The notes below the pieces were generated by a model that was not told the origin of the DNA, made no database searches, and saw only the letters and a list, made by a program, of their open reading frames with translations. A stretch of DNA of 64,000 nt from Lineus longissimus. Taxonomy: Eukaryota > Nemertea > Pilidiophora > Heteronemertea > Lineidae. Numbering within the stretch: position 1 is the stretch's first letter; each line of letters opens with the position of its first letter. Shown here piece after piece: positions 39,246-51,656 of the stretch. The stretch is taken from NCBI RefSeq assembly GCF_910592395.1, contig NC_088317.1:4342001-4406000 (forward strand), read 5' to 3'. The translations under genes and the position numbers were made by a program.

Positions 39246-40299
39246 GATAGATAAAAACTAGACACGAAAGTCTCAGCCTTGATTATCATCCATGTGTCAG
39301 TCCCTCGATGAATAATGACCCTGACCTTTGGCGGATTACCATACTGTAATTGGCTCCACACGAACTTGGGTCCCATGAGTAAATTTAACTACTGCTGATG
39401 TTTCCTCTGCAATTACACCACAGATTTTCTCAGTCTGACTTTGCCAAGTTTCTTCTGCAGTGGTGAGGCGTCCTTGCCCATTGATGCATCTTATGGATAG
39501 CAACTTTTTCTAACAGAAGGTTTCAGCTTATAATGGCTGTAGCCATGCCTGGCATTGCAGAGATTTATTTTTTAAAGTGTGGTGTGAGCGGTGGCATGTG
39601 GTTTGCATGCCGGACTACGCAACAAGTGGTCTTGTATTCAAATCGACACCTGAGCCACTTTATATCAAGGGTGACATAAGTCGATATGCCACTTTGATGA
39701 AACATACATGTAGATGAAATGATATCCCTAAATATTTCAGGTTTCTGACACATCTCTTGCAACCAGAGAAGTTGTCCCAAGGATCACCATGCAACCTCAC
39801 CAAAAAATTGAATCAAAGCTTCACCAGAAAAATTTGTCTCGCTAGCTGCTTTGGGAGAATGGGGACTGCCGCTGACACTCGTGGGGGTGATGATATGATT
39901 TAAACCTCACCCCGCCCATTCATCAAGTCTTGAGGTGACAAGAACCGGGTACACGGCACCATTAAATATCATTCATCATGATGTAGCAGAGATTTATTGC
40001 CGTATTGATGATACTACAAATGTGGTATAGGATTTTCCATGGCAGCTTCAAGTATGTTTGATGGGAAAGTGGCCAGCGGGATGTTGCGAGGTCAGAGGGA
40101 TTATAGCTTAAATCTGTGTCTATAGGGATGTTTTTCGAGATGATGGTCTGCTTGCATTCAACGCTTTGTTTGGCTTCCTAGTTTTCATTGTTGATGTTAA
40201 AGTTGGAGTTCACAGTCTGTTGTCAACTATGATATAGGTTATACTCTGACTTCACACCCCAACCCCAGTTTATCCTGAAACCTTTGATTAGAACTCTGA

Positions 40300-40410
40300 T
40301 GAGCTTCTGATTCAGTGCTACAACCTGAGCGTTTCTGACCAGTACCCATTTATACATCTGGTGGAGTAAGGCCAGTTAGAGTCTAACATCGGTTGTGAGG
40401 TTCGATAAGA
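40300..40410 (-). repeat. SINE tail fragment
   Basis: On the minus strand it contains TGTATAAATGGGTACTGGTCAG, shared in part with 30865-30900 and 49650-49670. It is a fragment of the second SINE-like family in reverse orientation. Confidence 0.4.
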
Positions 40411-40904
40411 TTTTGGTCATGACCACTTTTGAAAACTGCCAGTGAGAAAGCAATAAGAAGCTGATGACGGATAGTCGTTTCCTACGAATTTTTCTTCCCT
40501 CTCAGGATTGGTTTCAGGTAAAAACAAGCAAAACCCACCAAATTTGGTACAAATAAGGAACAAAAAAGAGAAACATCGTCATCAAATCAACGATTTGTGT
40601 CCAAGGTCAATATGTTAAAAGCTGAAACGTCCAATCTGAATAATGAATGCAGCTAATTTCTCTATCGTTTCTGTGAGTCAAGCCAAGGGCTATATGACAC
40701 AATCCAAACACGAGAACCTGTCACATGTAAGGTTCTGTTTGGTCAAGCCAGTTAGCCTTGGGCAATGGTTGCCATATCAATGGAAGGGAAACAGAAGTCC
40801 ATGGAATATGTCAATGTTGTATGTGCTCATGTGATGAATTGATTCTGCTGCAATATCATATGATATCTTAAGTGATGTGGTCTCCTTCGGAGACGATGGT
40901 TATA

Positions 40905-40999
40905 GCTACCTCTCTATTAAGGACAGCCTCGGGAGTGACAAGTGCTGTGCTTAACAGAGAGGTGTCCTGATTAGAGAGGTGATTTTTGATACAGTAGTT
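40905..40999. repeat. Fragment of the CCTCCCTTAG TIR family
   Basis: CTACCTCTCTATTAAGGACAG, TGCTTAACAGAGAGGTGTCCT and ATACAGTAGTTTG match the interior and one end of 5767-5948. The left terminus is missing or diverged. Confidence 0.6.
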
Positions 41000-41410
41000 T
41001 GAAATAAGCACTCTTTCAGTGCAATGATACATTTTTGGTTGGTTTCTGATAAAGAAAAACCAAATGCGAGCATGAAAGGAAAAGAAAAGAAAAATATCAG
41101 ATTTTCATATCCTTCAATAGCGCTGACCCAAATGAACCTATGCTGTTCCCAGACTAGCACTATCACTTATCATGCGACATACCAGTCTATAGCATTCATT
41201 AGCAGATTAGCACACTAGCGAAAAAAAAGAAACTATTCTATGTAGTAAGTGTTAGCGTGACTCGCGCCTATGCCAATGACAGAACCATGTCTCTCGTAAT
41301 TTAATGAGCGGCAATGAAATATCGTTGTTGTCGTTTCGTGGTACATGACCAGGCATTCATCATTGATGAACTGTGGGTTTAATTACCGATGAATTATGGT
41401 AGTATATGGT

Positions 41411-41485
41411 AGTACAGTATAAATCATCTCAAGACTGACAAATGTTGTCCTTAATGGAGAGGTGTCCTTATCATGAGGTCAAGTT
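41411..41485. repeat. Fragment of the CCTCCCTTAG TIR family
   Basis: GTACAGTATAAATCATCTC, TTGTCCTTAATGGAGAGGTG and CATGAGGTCAAGTTTAGTGG resemble one half of 5767-5948. It is partial and diverged. Confidence 0.5.
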
Positions 41486-42513
41486 TAGTGGAAACACTGA
41501 GGTGCCTAGACAAAATCCACACTGGAGAACTCTCGCAGTATTCACATGATGGTTAAAAATAGTCTGGCATTCTTAAGGTTTCCACCGGTCACCATGACTG
41601 TGGGCAGTTTGAGATTGCATGTGACATGGTTGTTGACAAGCTGTCATTCAAGAATCAACTTTGCAGGATAATATTGCCCTCGGTGTCACAAATGATGTTC
41701 GAAATAGCGTAGCATGCTTGAGGCTTTCATTGCCCACATTTGCACCAGTAGCATTCATTGTTTTGATATTGTTTGTCATAACCAAAATAGTTCGGTGCTA
41801 ATGATCGAAATCAACATCTTGCAATGAAGAATGACATCGTCCTCACTGAACTAGCCGCATGATTGCTGGAAATAGCCTTGCGTGCTAGGGGCTGCCGGTG
41901 GTCACCATGACAGCTAACGTTAACTTATATAGATCATATCATTCAATATTTTGATATTGTATATGGCATCAACATTAAAAGATTGTTATTGTGGTATCAA
42001 TTTCACAGATAGTCACACTAGTCTGTTATAGCTTAATTGTCTTCATGTCTGAGGACAATTATTGCATATTACAAACTGTTGAAAAATGCAGTGAGAGAAA
42101 TACTCGTTATAGTAAAATGAACTATAGGGGATAATGATGCTGTATTACAGCATTGACGATCTCATCAAAACATGGACACAAAAAACACAGTACCACAAAC
42201 AACATTGTTAGCAAACTTTGCAAATTATTTTCGATTCTTCTGGTAAATTTGCCGTGGAATTGGCCTGTTTGCTTGCCAGCTGATTCTGTTTGCAGCAATG
42301 AGGAAGAAAATTTTGATGCGGAACTCATCAGTGTTGCGTTCTGTCATAAAAAAGAGATTCTGAGGGAGAATGAAGCTACTATGATGATTTTGATGATCAA
42401 AACAATAAATTGACAAGAGCAATGGATTTTGCTGCAGCTCATAGAGATTGAATGATGGCCAATGTGGGTCTTGCCATTTTGGTTCAAAGCCCCACAACAG
42501 TGCCAAAGATTAA

Positions 42514-43330
42514 CAATCAAGTAACGATCAATACCACAATCAAGTAACAATCAATACCACATTCAAGTAATGATCAACACCACAATCAAGTAATGATCAA
42601 TAACACAATCAAGTAACGATCAATAACACAATCAAGTAACGATCAACACCACAATCGAGTAACGATCAACACCAAAATCAAGTAATGATCAACATCACAA
42701 TCAAGTAACGATCAATACCACAATCAAGTAACGATCAACACCACAATCAAGTAACGATCAATAACACAATCAAGTAACGATCAATAACATAATCGAGTAA
42801 CGATCAACACCACAATCGAGTAACGATCAACACCACAATCAAGTAACAATCAACACCACAATCAAGTAACGATCAACATCACAATCAAGTAACGATCAAT
42901 ACCACAATCAAGTAACGATCAACACCACAATCAAGTAACGCTCAACACCACAATCAAGTAATGATCAACACCACAATCGAGTAATGATCAATAACACAAT
43001 CAAGTAACGATCAATAACACAATCGAGTAACGATCAACACCACAATCGAGTAACAATCAACACCACAATCAAGTAACGATCAATACCACAAACAAGTAAC
43101 GATCAATACCACAATCAAGTAACGATCAACACCACAATCAAGTAACGATCAACACCACAATCAAGTAATGATCAACACCACAATCAAGTAATGATCAACA
43201 ACACAATCGAGTAATGATCAATAACACAATCAAGTAACGATCAACACCACAATCAAGTAACGATCAACACCACAATCAAGTAATGATCAACACCACAATC
43301 AAGTAATGATCAAAACCACAATCAAGTTAT
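42514..43330. repeat. 23-bp minisatellite, 36 units in strict register
   Basis: The anchor C(A/G)AGT runs from 42518 to 43323. The distance of 805 bp is exactly 35 periods of 23 bp, and the positions I tested in the middle keep the register. So units vary only by substitutions (CAAGTAACGATCAACACC with TG/CA and AATACC/AATAAC/AACATC variants). Similar runs of variants recur, suggesting block-wise duplication. There are no spacers, so it is not a CRISPR array. Confidence 0.95.
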
Positions 43331-43714
43331 TTTAAAAAGTGATTGTTGGACAAGTTACTGATTCACTTGAGTTAATGAAGCCACATTGACCCCAGTTCAT
43401 CGTTCACAAGCATTTTGCCAATGCCATTCATCCTCGTCCGAGAATGAGTTAATAATTTGTCAATACCAAGGCTATAGCACATGACGGCATGGACCCAGCA
43501 CAATATGAAAGCTTTCAACTCGTCAATATGATTTTTTATCCGCATGGGCAATTATAGCGCACGCCATCAGTCGATTCCACGAGTCAGAACCAACTGGAAC
43601 GATTTGCCAGAATGGCGTGGAAATGAATTTATTGGCCATGTTTTGATGACAGTTGATGGTATGATACAGTTTGAATGGCAATTTATGTTTCGAGTGAGAG
43701 TTCCACATGTTTCT

Positions 43715-43935
43715 CTCTTGTTGGGGTCTTTTCTTGCCCTGACATAGGGCACAAGATACAAGGAATATTGGTTTTACATCTCTTTGGAAGGACTGTGAAG
43801 AGCTGAGAATTTTAGTTCCTTGAAGGCCACACCAGTTTACCCGGAAATACAATTTGGGTTTCCCTTGGATCGAACCGTGGCCATCTTGTGGTGTAGCCAG
43901 CAGTGTTAACAACGAGGCTATAAAGATCACCTCCA
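43715..43935 (-). repeat. tRNA-derived SINE-like element, copy B
   Basis: It matches 30025-30250 along its length (TTGGTTTTACATCTCTTTGG, GGACTGTGAAGAGCTGAG, TAGCCAGCAGTGTTnAnnAC). The B-box-like region is more degenerate (GGATCGAACCGTGG on the plus strand). It is an older copy in the same orientation. Confidence 0.6.
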
Positions 43936-43994
43936 AATTCATCAAATGTTTCATTATATATTGCTTCATGCACTTCTCCTCTTGTACATCTTCA

Positions 43995-44440
43995 CAAGGA
44001 ATAAGAACTTTCATGTCCGTTATTTCTCTCGTCAAAACTTCCCCTAAGAGCGACGCTGTGATTATTGTACTTTGAACAAATTGGCAAATAAACAACTTCC
44101 ACATAGCCAAAGTAGTTTGGGAAATCGCAGACCAACTCCAGAGATATTGAATCACCAGGCAAAGCTTTGAGATGCTAAACCGATTTTCGGCTTGGCCTTC
44201 TACGACGGAGAACCCCTCATGACTACTGTTATGTCTGTCATTTCTCCTCGTCAAGATTTCCCCAAGGAGCTGAGCTGAGATTATTGTACCACAAACGAGT
44301 TGACAAAAAAACACGTCTCACGATATGAGCGTAGCTTGGGAAATCTCAGACGAACTCCAGATAGCTTACGATTGATTCCTGTATCAGGGAAAAAGAGGAA
44401 AATGTGGACTCGGATGAACTGATTTTGGGAGAATCTGGGA
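43995..44440. repeat. Direct duplication with about 221-bp period
   Basis: ATGTCCGTTATTTCTCTCGTC near 44012 matches ATGTCTGTCATTTCTCCTCGTC near 44232. Further shared blocks are GATTATTGTAC, GTTTGGGAAATCGCAGACCA / GCTTGGGAAATCTCAGACGA and ACTCCAGA. The long minus-strand open frame over this region (263 codons) spans the duplication and a SINE copy and is not taken as a gene. Confidence 0.7.
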
Positions 44441-46954
44441 AGGGCTTTCCTGTATGTCTTGTAGGTGCTCTGGAGGACGATGCAGAAGTTTGAATAATAC
44501 CCAACCTGGATGTGTGACAGGTTGGAACATGCTGGTTGCCTGGACTTCTCCTGCCATGCGTCAGTTGGTACAGACCACACAGTTTTGCCGATTAACTATT
44601 CAGTGGTAGTTCTGATTATTTATCTGCACAGTTACAGGGTGTAAACTTTCACCAGTAACTTGTTGACGGTCTGTGCCAAGAGGCTGGCGCAGAACAAGTG
44701 TTGCCTCTTATTGCGGGGAATTTATGTGATGTACTTTAGATCATGGCATGAACTGAAATCTCCAAGCTGAGAGTTTGCACTTTCGGAGGAAGCATGGTGT
44801 GGTCAGTGCCAAGAAGGTGATCGAGAACAGATGTTGCTCTTCATTTTGTTAAGATTCGTTAGACTACTGACGATACGATTCTCATTTTCGTCTCGGGATC
44901 TTTGAATTGAACATCGATATTCTGTCTCCTGATGGTGATTGATTGATGGTACCGGGTCGTATCAAAGGCTTACCATTCAGAGTATTATCTCAAAGGATTA
45001 CCCTTCAAAGGATTATCTCATCTGTAGCTTTAGATTCATTCAGTCTCATTATCTGCTCTGTAGGATTCTGCCTCTATTGATGGTTGGTATTTGGGACCAA
45101 AACAAGTTTCCCCTCATGGTGTAGAATTTGATGGTGAAGCTGACCCAACACACTGATTTGATATTCCATGAATGGTTGTTTTTACAATGATAAGGAATTT
45201 AGCGATACCATTCTCTTCTGCACTTCAACATTTACAGTATTCATTGCCTGTACACTGATGTATAGGAAATGCATCTGTTTTGTAATCCCAGACAAACATC
45301 CGAGGCTCATATTTGTTACTTTATTCAATGCACTGTCATCACCGAGAACATATGGTGCAAATGTTCAACCAACCTTGTCATTAAAATCTGAAGCGAATTG
45401 GTGATTACACGAAACACAGCAGTAAATCTCGGCGAAAGTTGAATTGGCTTTTATCGCAATATGCTAAACCTCGTTTTGACAATTTATGGGTAGTTTTAGG
45501 AAATTGATAATTCTTTAACAAGTGCCAGTGTGTTATACACTCTACTGCAGGTGGGGTATATAGCTGTGTGTTCAGTTATGACGATGGGTTCCCAATGGGT
45601 TGGGGAATGATGTTCGCCAGCAGAATTGTTTTAACCCATAGAATATTACCCTCCATAAAAACAATCATAGACAAATATTGCAAAACAAAATCATTTGGCC
45701 CTCATACAGCAATCAGAGTCGATGGTGTAACTAAGTATCGATTAGCAACTGTCGACAGAAATCAGGTTTGACATGGGAATACTCAATGATAGTTCTGACC
45801 CGTAGTTGGTGTGTGATAAATTGGCAGCAGAGAGGCCTTGAAGTTCCATATATTGGCTCTTTTTGACGACATTCTCTTTCAGAAGGAATAGTTATCATGG
45901 ATTGCTAGGTAAATGCTGGTTTGTTGGTGTGCCAGCTCTTCATTTAGGACAGATTTTTTTGGTTTGGATATTTTTCTGGTTGTTTGCGGTCGTGTGATGA
46001 ATCAAATTCATTCAGTTGAAATTGAAATATCTTCTGATCATCGAAAGGATAGACTGCAGTTAGAGCCATGAATCGGTTGGAACTGTAATTCACATAGGCA
46101 GCCGACATACAATGGAAAAGTAGATCATGATTGAACGTGGAATCCTACCAGGCTTACTGCTGATAGTTCAGTTGACAACTCCTCAGGGTCCGTATGCTTC
46201 CAACTGAGACATTTCCGATTTTTGGAGGACTTTCATTTTTCCCTCTCCTAAAAAGGGCCTAATTTGACAACAGAAATGGAAAGATATGTCCCTCAGCCCT
46301 CCGTAGAACATTGAATTTTCGAAATCTGACAAAAAATAACCATTAGAGAGGCACATTTTGCTTGTTAAGGCAGTTCGAAGGACAGTATTTTCACATGGAA
46401 AGTTCTTTCACTCTTTGCTCTTGGCTCTGCCATGTACCTTTGTAGAGACAACGACCATGTTGAGATGACGTAAGGAAAATGCCTTGAGCTTGGCCTACTA
46501 TCATGGATTGATCAGGATACTCATGAAGACACTAAATATATCACCGAAAAGATCTTTGACAAGATGACATGAAAAAAGACTTAGACAATCGTCATCGTTT
46601 ATAAGGTCATTGATTTCATTAATTTCATTGAGCCAGTGTGTAAGTTCCCTCATTAGGATGTCTTAGTTTAATTACTGCTATATATATTTTGGCGGTTGAT
46701 GTGTGACTGCTCTAACTGATAGGATTTCTGTTGGCACTCATAACGGAGTAAGTCCTTCATATTTTGGAGAGAACAGGTGGTTCAGCTTTAAGGATTTGGA
46801 TTGTCTTTAAACACAGTTCACCTTTAAGGAATATTTCTAGTGTGCTCAGAATACAGTGTAGAGATCACAGGGTTAAAAAGCTCAGGAATATAACGGCTTA
46901 GTTCGTGTCACGGATATATGATATTTTTGCAAAATGTGGGCACTACTTCGGCAG

Positions 46955-47095
46955 CATGTGTCCAGCCAGCCACCACGCAGTCATCGACATCATCATAGCA
47001 GTAAATCGTCCTCGTCGCCGTCCCATTCTGGTCGCCCGCACGGCCAGAAGACGGTCAGCTTCAGAAAGGTGGTCCAGACGATTATGTACCAAAGA
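46955..47095 (+). CDS. Dlg linker exon, His/Ser/basic-rich (probable)
   Basis: The exon is 141 nt (47 codons), between ACTACTTCGGCAG and AGA|GTAAGT, phase 0 at both ends. The peptide begins HVSSQPPRSHRHHHSSKSSS and ends KTVSFRKVVQTIMYQR. It is low-complexity, rich in His, Ser and basic residues, then has a short amphipathic segment. The base composition is visibly more GC-rich than the surrounding intron, as expected for coding sequence. The donor is strong; the acceptor has a poor pyrimidine tract, which would fit a regulated cassette exon. Membership of Dlg is inferred from strand, phase and position. I know no named domain here. Confidence 0.6.
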
Positions 47096-47586
47096 GTAAG
47101 TGTTATTTTCTCACTGTTTGAACTTTGACATTCTGCATCTTTTCAGGGTAAACCTTCAAAACGGAATGAGAAGTGTATGAGAAGTGTAAAGTGCGCTACA
47201 AGACCATTTTCTTTCAGCTCTTTTTCAAAAACATTTTAATTTCAAAGATTTTTTACAGCTCAAGCTACAGCCCATGTCACAATTGACATCCATTCTGCAA
47301 TATTGAAGTCACAATTGTAATCCATTGCGGAGCGTTTCAGCGTTCAGTGTGGATAAGATGCCCAGGGTTGCATGGTCGCAGTCATGATTTGCATGAAAAG
47401 TGTATCACAGACAATCTCAAAAGCTTTGTATGTCTATGGTATAACCGATTAGCGAAATCTCAAGTTTCTACGATACGTGATTTTTCAGTGTCCATCCTCG
47501 GCTGAGAATAGCGACATTTCTTGTAGACAACCATTGCTGGTGAGAACATTTCAAATATGATGTAATGATTTCGCAGTATGGGGTGG

Positions 47587-47758
47587 CTTCATTGGCATTG
47601 GGGGCTTGGTGGTGAGCTTTTCCAAAAGGGCCTAGTTCCTCTAGGGTGTTACCCATGGCAGTTGCTGCCGAAAGTTGATAGTGACTTCGTTGGCATTGGG
47701 GACTTGGTGGTCGGTCTGATTTCACTGGAGTGTTACCCACAGCAGTTGCTGCCGAAGC
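47587..47758. repeat. 100-bp tandem duplication
   Basis: TTGGCATTGGGGNCTTGGTGG occurs at 47592 and 47692, and GTGTTACCCANNGCAGTTGC follows in both. There are two copies with moderate divergence. Confidence 0.8.
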
Positions 47759-49374
47759 ATAGCTCAGCTGAGGAGGTCTGGTAATTGAAAGTTAGCCACT
47801 GTTGCATACTTTTGCTTCCAATCAATCACGCTAGCAGGTAATTTGCTAAATCTGGTATCCGTTTGGGCCAAATAGTTCTGCTTCGGTATCTGCAGAGAGA
47901 AGACACTTAAGGAATCGGGTTTAAAAATCTGGCTAGCTGGCTTAGTGGCTTAGTGGAGGGTCAGTGTCACCTTTGCTAAAAGTCTCATCTTTTAGGTTTT
48001 GGAGTATGATGTCTTGTATCACAATGAAGCTGCCTTATGCTAAGATATCAAAAACGACACTTTAAGATTCTGGCCTGGCCTGTCATTCTCTGAGGTTCAT
48101 TTCTATCGAATGTTGCATCAAATATTTAATAACTCCTCAACATTTTCAATATCATGACACTATAACACTTAAACATTTATACATGTTTTTCATATTTTAT
48201 CTTCTGTGTATCACAAGAGGCTCTTGTCTCATAAAATCCAATTTGTTGAGTTCTTGTTGAAATGGTTTGGAATGGCCTTGTACTTAACAAGGACGTAGCT
48301 CTGTCGTCCTCACCAAGGGCAATTACTTCTGCACCAACTTCATACTATCAGAAATGCCTGGATATCTGCTTTCTGTCCTCTATCTCAAAGCCTTTATAGT
48401 GATACACCAGCAAAACGTTCTCCTTTTATCATGAAATGAACATTTAGCTTTCTTGCTTTGTTTTAGTATCAAGGTTTTTTCATGAATATTCTTTCCTCGC
48501 ACTAACAGTTTCTAAAGACATTCACAGCCAATGCTTCAGCCCATAGTGTTATGAGATTATGACACTTCTTACTTATAAACACCATCACTTTCAAGCCACT
48601 CGGCTTAGGTCAGCTTAGGATTCCTAATATCGGACCGCACTTATGGTGAGCAACCATCCTCTCGAGGTGAGAGGCGGTCACTCAAGAGGCCAGTGGGGTT
48701 ATTTGAGGTTAATGCGATGGAAAGCTTGCCTATTCTGGTGCACTTAGACTTATTTCTATATAATTAGATTAGAAATCTTCAGATTCAGTTACAAATTTCA
48801 AATTTTTAACAAATGGCGTAGGGCTTTAATGCACCTTCTTCTCTGCAGAGTCTTCATCCAGAGTTGCTTGTTAACGCGACCCACGAGACAGACCTCAGGT
48901 GCGGCATCAATGGATGACACATAGCGCGTGCATCGGAAATCAAATTATGGGATTTATTTTAACCCTTTAGGCAATTGAATAATCGAGAACTACAATTTGC
49001 GTGGTTCACTACTGTGGCTTTACTCTGGTTTGCTAGCTAAGAGAGGTAGAAAAGCGTCTAGTAAAAACACTAATAAGGGGCTGATGGTGTTGCCTTCGAC
49101 CAGTGTTGATATCCCCATTGGTCTTTCGAATAAAGGAGGGAATATAAGCACTGCCGTTGGATGTTGATAACATCTAATCATCCACCAGGCAAAATTGCTC
49201 GTTGCTTTTTTTGTGCCAATTTGTATCAACTATATTTGCATGTCATATTCACAGCAACGTCGTAATTTCTGATGCCTAGCGATAAATTACTAAACGGTAC
49301 GTAGATAATCATCTGATTATTTCCATATTCCTACTGCCTTGTCGTCAGTATGGTGAATAATTGAGTTGGACAAG

Positions 49375-49476
49375 ATGCGTTTACGTGCAAAACGCTTTGA
49401 TGAAATCCCCCACGAATTTTGCGGTTCGTGTAGAAAGTTGGCAATTCACCGCAAACGAAGACGAAGCAGAATGCTG
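49375..49476 (+). CDS. Candidate alternative first exon of Dlg (tentative)
   Basis: An ATG opens 34 codons (start MRLRAKRFDEIPHEF, end HRKRRRSRML) ending at CTG|GTGAGT in phase 0, the phase needed to join any later Dlg linker exon. The frame is closed 5' by a TGA at 49354, so the segment works as a first exon but not as an internal one. Known Dlg genes have alternative promoters after the L27 exons: the Drosophila DlgA start and mammalian DLG4/DLG2 alpha starts, which carry a Cys pair. Here a pair FCGSC occurs at residues 19-22, followed by a very basic tail. This is an analogy only. No promoter motif is visible and chance is not excluded. Confidence 0.3.
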
Positions 49477-49639
49477 GTGAGTCTTCATTTCTTCATCCTA
49501 TGCATGTGGTCCAGCTGTCTGGCTGACCATTTGAAGAAGACATCGACCCCAACCTTTCATATACACTTTTAAAAATAAGAGTTTTTTGGGTGGCAGTCCG
49601 CGTGAAACTCTTGGCTGGTCTCTTAGTCGAACTTTCTCT

Positions 49640-49740
49640 ACTCAAGCACCTTGTATGAATGGGTACCAGTCAGAATTGCTGATTGAGTAGCTTATCTGAA
49701 TTCTGCTGAAGATACAGGATTGACCAGGGTTATGCCGTGA
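49640..49740 (+). repeat. SINE tail fragment
   Basis: TGTATGAATGGGTACCAGTC, GAGTAGCTTATCTGAATTCTG and GATTGACCAGGGTTATG match the tail of 30735-30960. It is a diverged fragment. Confidence 0.5.
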
Positions 49741-51407
49741 AGGCGTATGATAGCATTCTATGTTGTTGCTATCGGGCAGTGCCAAGGTCAAAGCGTGAAG
49801 TCAGATGATAACCCCTCCAGTTATCGGATGATAAACCCACAATGTTAACATAAACCTTCGGGGATATGAACCAGCAGCAACCCTTTGGTGACCTTGTCCA
49901 CCTTTCAAAACGTCATCAGTGGTATATTGGGCATGAGAGAATCAAATGAATCGTAGATGATGTGAGTAGTGCCTCAGCATACCAACAACAGATCAAGTGC
50001 TATATGTATCCTGTGGATCGTGACAGACTATGGTTGTGATATCATAGTTAGCCTTGAAATGTGCCCATTAATATCAATATTTTATGTACTGTGGGGTAAA
50101 TTGGTTTGTTCAGCGATGCTTGGTTACTTGGACCAAATATGTTCTTTGTTCCAAGCTTTGATGAAATGGCATTGGTGACTTATTTCAGTGGTAACACCTT
50201 GAAGCCAGATACCACACGCTAGAAATCATGGGAAATCGTTTTATATAGACCCCAACTGAGCTGCAACTGCACCAAGTTCTTGTCAAATCGCAGCGGCGAA
50301 ATGGCCTTCCCGATCATCATTTTCGAATTCCGAAAACTACAATACCTTGTTCATGTTCTTGCTAACGAATCGAACCATTTAACATGGATGCATCCCAACC
50401 CAAACCTTCTCTAAATGTGGCCAGAACAGATGCAGATGTGATATGGCCGGTCACATGTTGGTTGCGGATGTGATAAGATTTGAAGTGGCAGGCGGATATC
50501 GGGACTCTCAGATATATCTTGCCTATCTTGATTCGAAGTCTGAATCGTCAACAGCAGCCATCTTCTTTCCATCATATCGGTGTTTTTGGGCGCATTGATT
50601 TGAGCGTAGTCAAACACGATAACAGCGCAAGTAAACAAGCGTCCGAATCGAAGCAAAATAAATGTTCTATTGCTGTTTACCCGACAAGTGTGGACTTTAG
50701 TCTGTCAGGGAGGCTGACATTGTGATACAGAGATTAGGATGGGGATGATATAGGGGGGTTGGGTGAAGGTTACTGTGACCCAAGAGTGGGATTAACTGTT
50801 TGGTGGTATCAGCGTGGAAGCTGGTAGTGCACACTTTAACATACGTTAATGCTCGTGTGGTGGTCTGTTGGAGAGTTGCTTCACTCAGAAGTATGAGATC
50901 TGATGTTTTTGATTCAGGCTGGATGTGTCTGACACGTTTTTGATCCGTAATTGTTTCATCACCTATTCCAGTCTTTGGTTTGTTTTCTTCCCCTGAGGTG
51001 AAGTCCAAACTACGCTGAAGCAATTTTATCACAGGAATGTGTGGAACTTATCACTTACGACAAACGTCTAATGTCTGCAGGGGTCATCAATGGTACCTGC
51101 AACTTGAATCAGTCGTCACTGTGACATGTGATAATTATTGCATGTTACTGCGATAAAAACGGCCGCAGCTGCAATTGCCATTTTCACAGCTTGTCGATTC
51201 TACAGCCGAATAAAGAGCTCCTTATGCAAAAATATCAGATCACCACATTACGCTTGAAGCATTAGTAATGCTGACAATGAACGCATCTGTCTGCATTGAG
51301 ATTCAGGAAGCCCGCTGCAATCATCGCCTGATCGTTATGAATAGGCTAATACGGCTAACACGCTGGAATCTTTATAGCGTACGGCCTTGCTTTCTCGGTG
51401 TTGAAAG

Positions 51408-51656
51408 CCACTGTCACAATCGTACAACAAAACAGACATGATCGGACTAAAGAGTGCGCCCTCATCATCCAATCGTATTTTCGAGTGGACCATTCAGAAT
51501 CGCAATCTTTCCCAAGAGTTGTTGGTATCTATGAGCCGTCCAGAAATGACTCGCAGTCGATCAATTTCTTTAGGCTATAACATGAAAGTTTTATTTGTTT
51601 GGGTGGAATGTGACTGTAATATTGATGGCGAGGGTCATGAGTGCCTGCTTTATCTG
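51408..51656 (+). CDS. Candidate Ser/Arg-rich Dlg cassette exon (tentative)
   Basis: The frame is open from 51405. A pyrimidine-rich acceptor-like sequence (CTTGCTTTCTCGGTGTTGAAAG) precedes it and a donor CTG|GTGAGA follows, giving 249 nt in phase 0 at both ends. The peptide includes SSSNRIFEWTIQNRNLSQEL and RPEMTRSRSISLGYN, a run of likely phosphorylatable serines. It could also start at the internal ATG (51438). The last 20 residues (Cys-rich) look less convincing. I recognise no family. Phase agreement is one in three by chance, so this stays a candidate. Confidence 0.22.

Larger units (their letters stand above)
25940..46954 (+). other. Dlg intron between linker exons (about 21 kb)
   Basis: This is the longest intron in view. 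I see no exon with good signals. The contents are listed separately: SINE-like copies (26930-27010, 28360-28440, 30025-30250, 30735-30960, 40300-40410, 43715-43935), a three-copy repeat (33340-33990), a 63-bp array (35250-35660), a ~142-bp array (37810-39245), TIR-family fragments (40905-40999, 41411-41485), the 23-bp array (42514-43330), and a 221-bp duplication (43995-44440). An old ~150-bp degenerate repeat seems to occur three times between 41500 and 41960. The stretches 31000-32900 and 44600-46900 show nothing I can name. Confidence 0.65.

Noticed and set aside
42514-43330. CRISPR-like regular repeats
   Set aside because: The units are contiguous with no spacers, and the setting is animal intron; this is a minisatellite.
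43523-44314. 263-codon minus-strand open frame
   Set aside because: It runs through a SINE-like copy and a 221-bp direct duplication and has no recognisable domain, so it is best explained by chance.
45542-45771. Possible exon between CTACTGCAG and CAG|GTTTGA
   Set aside because: The donor is poor and the peptide has no recognisable features.
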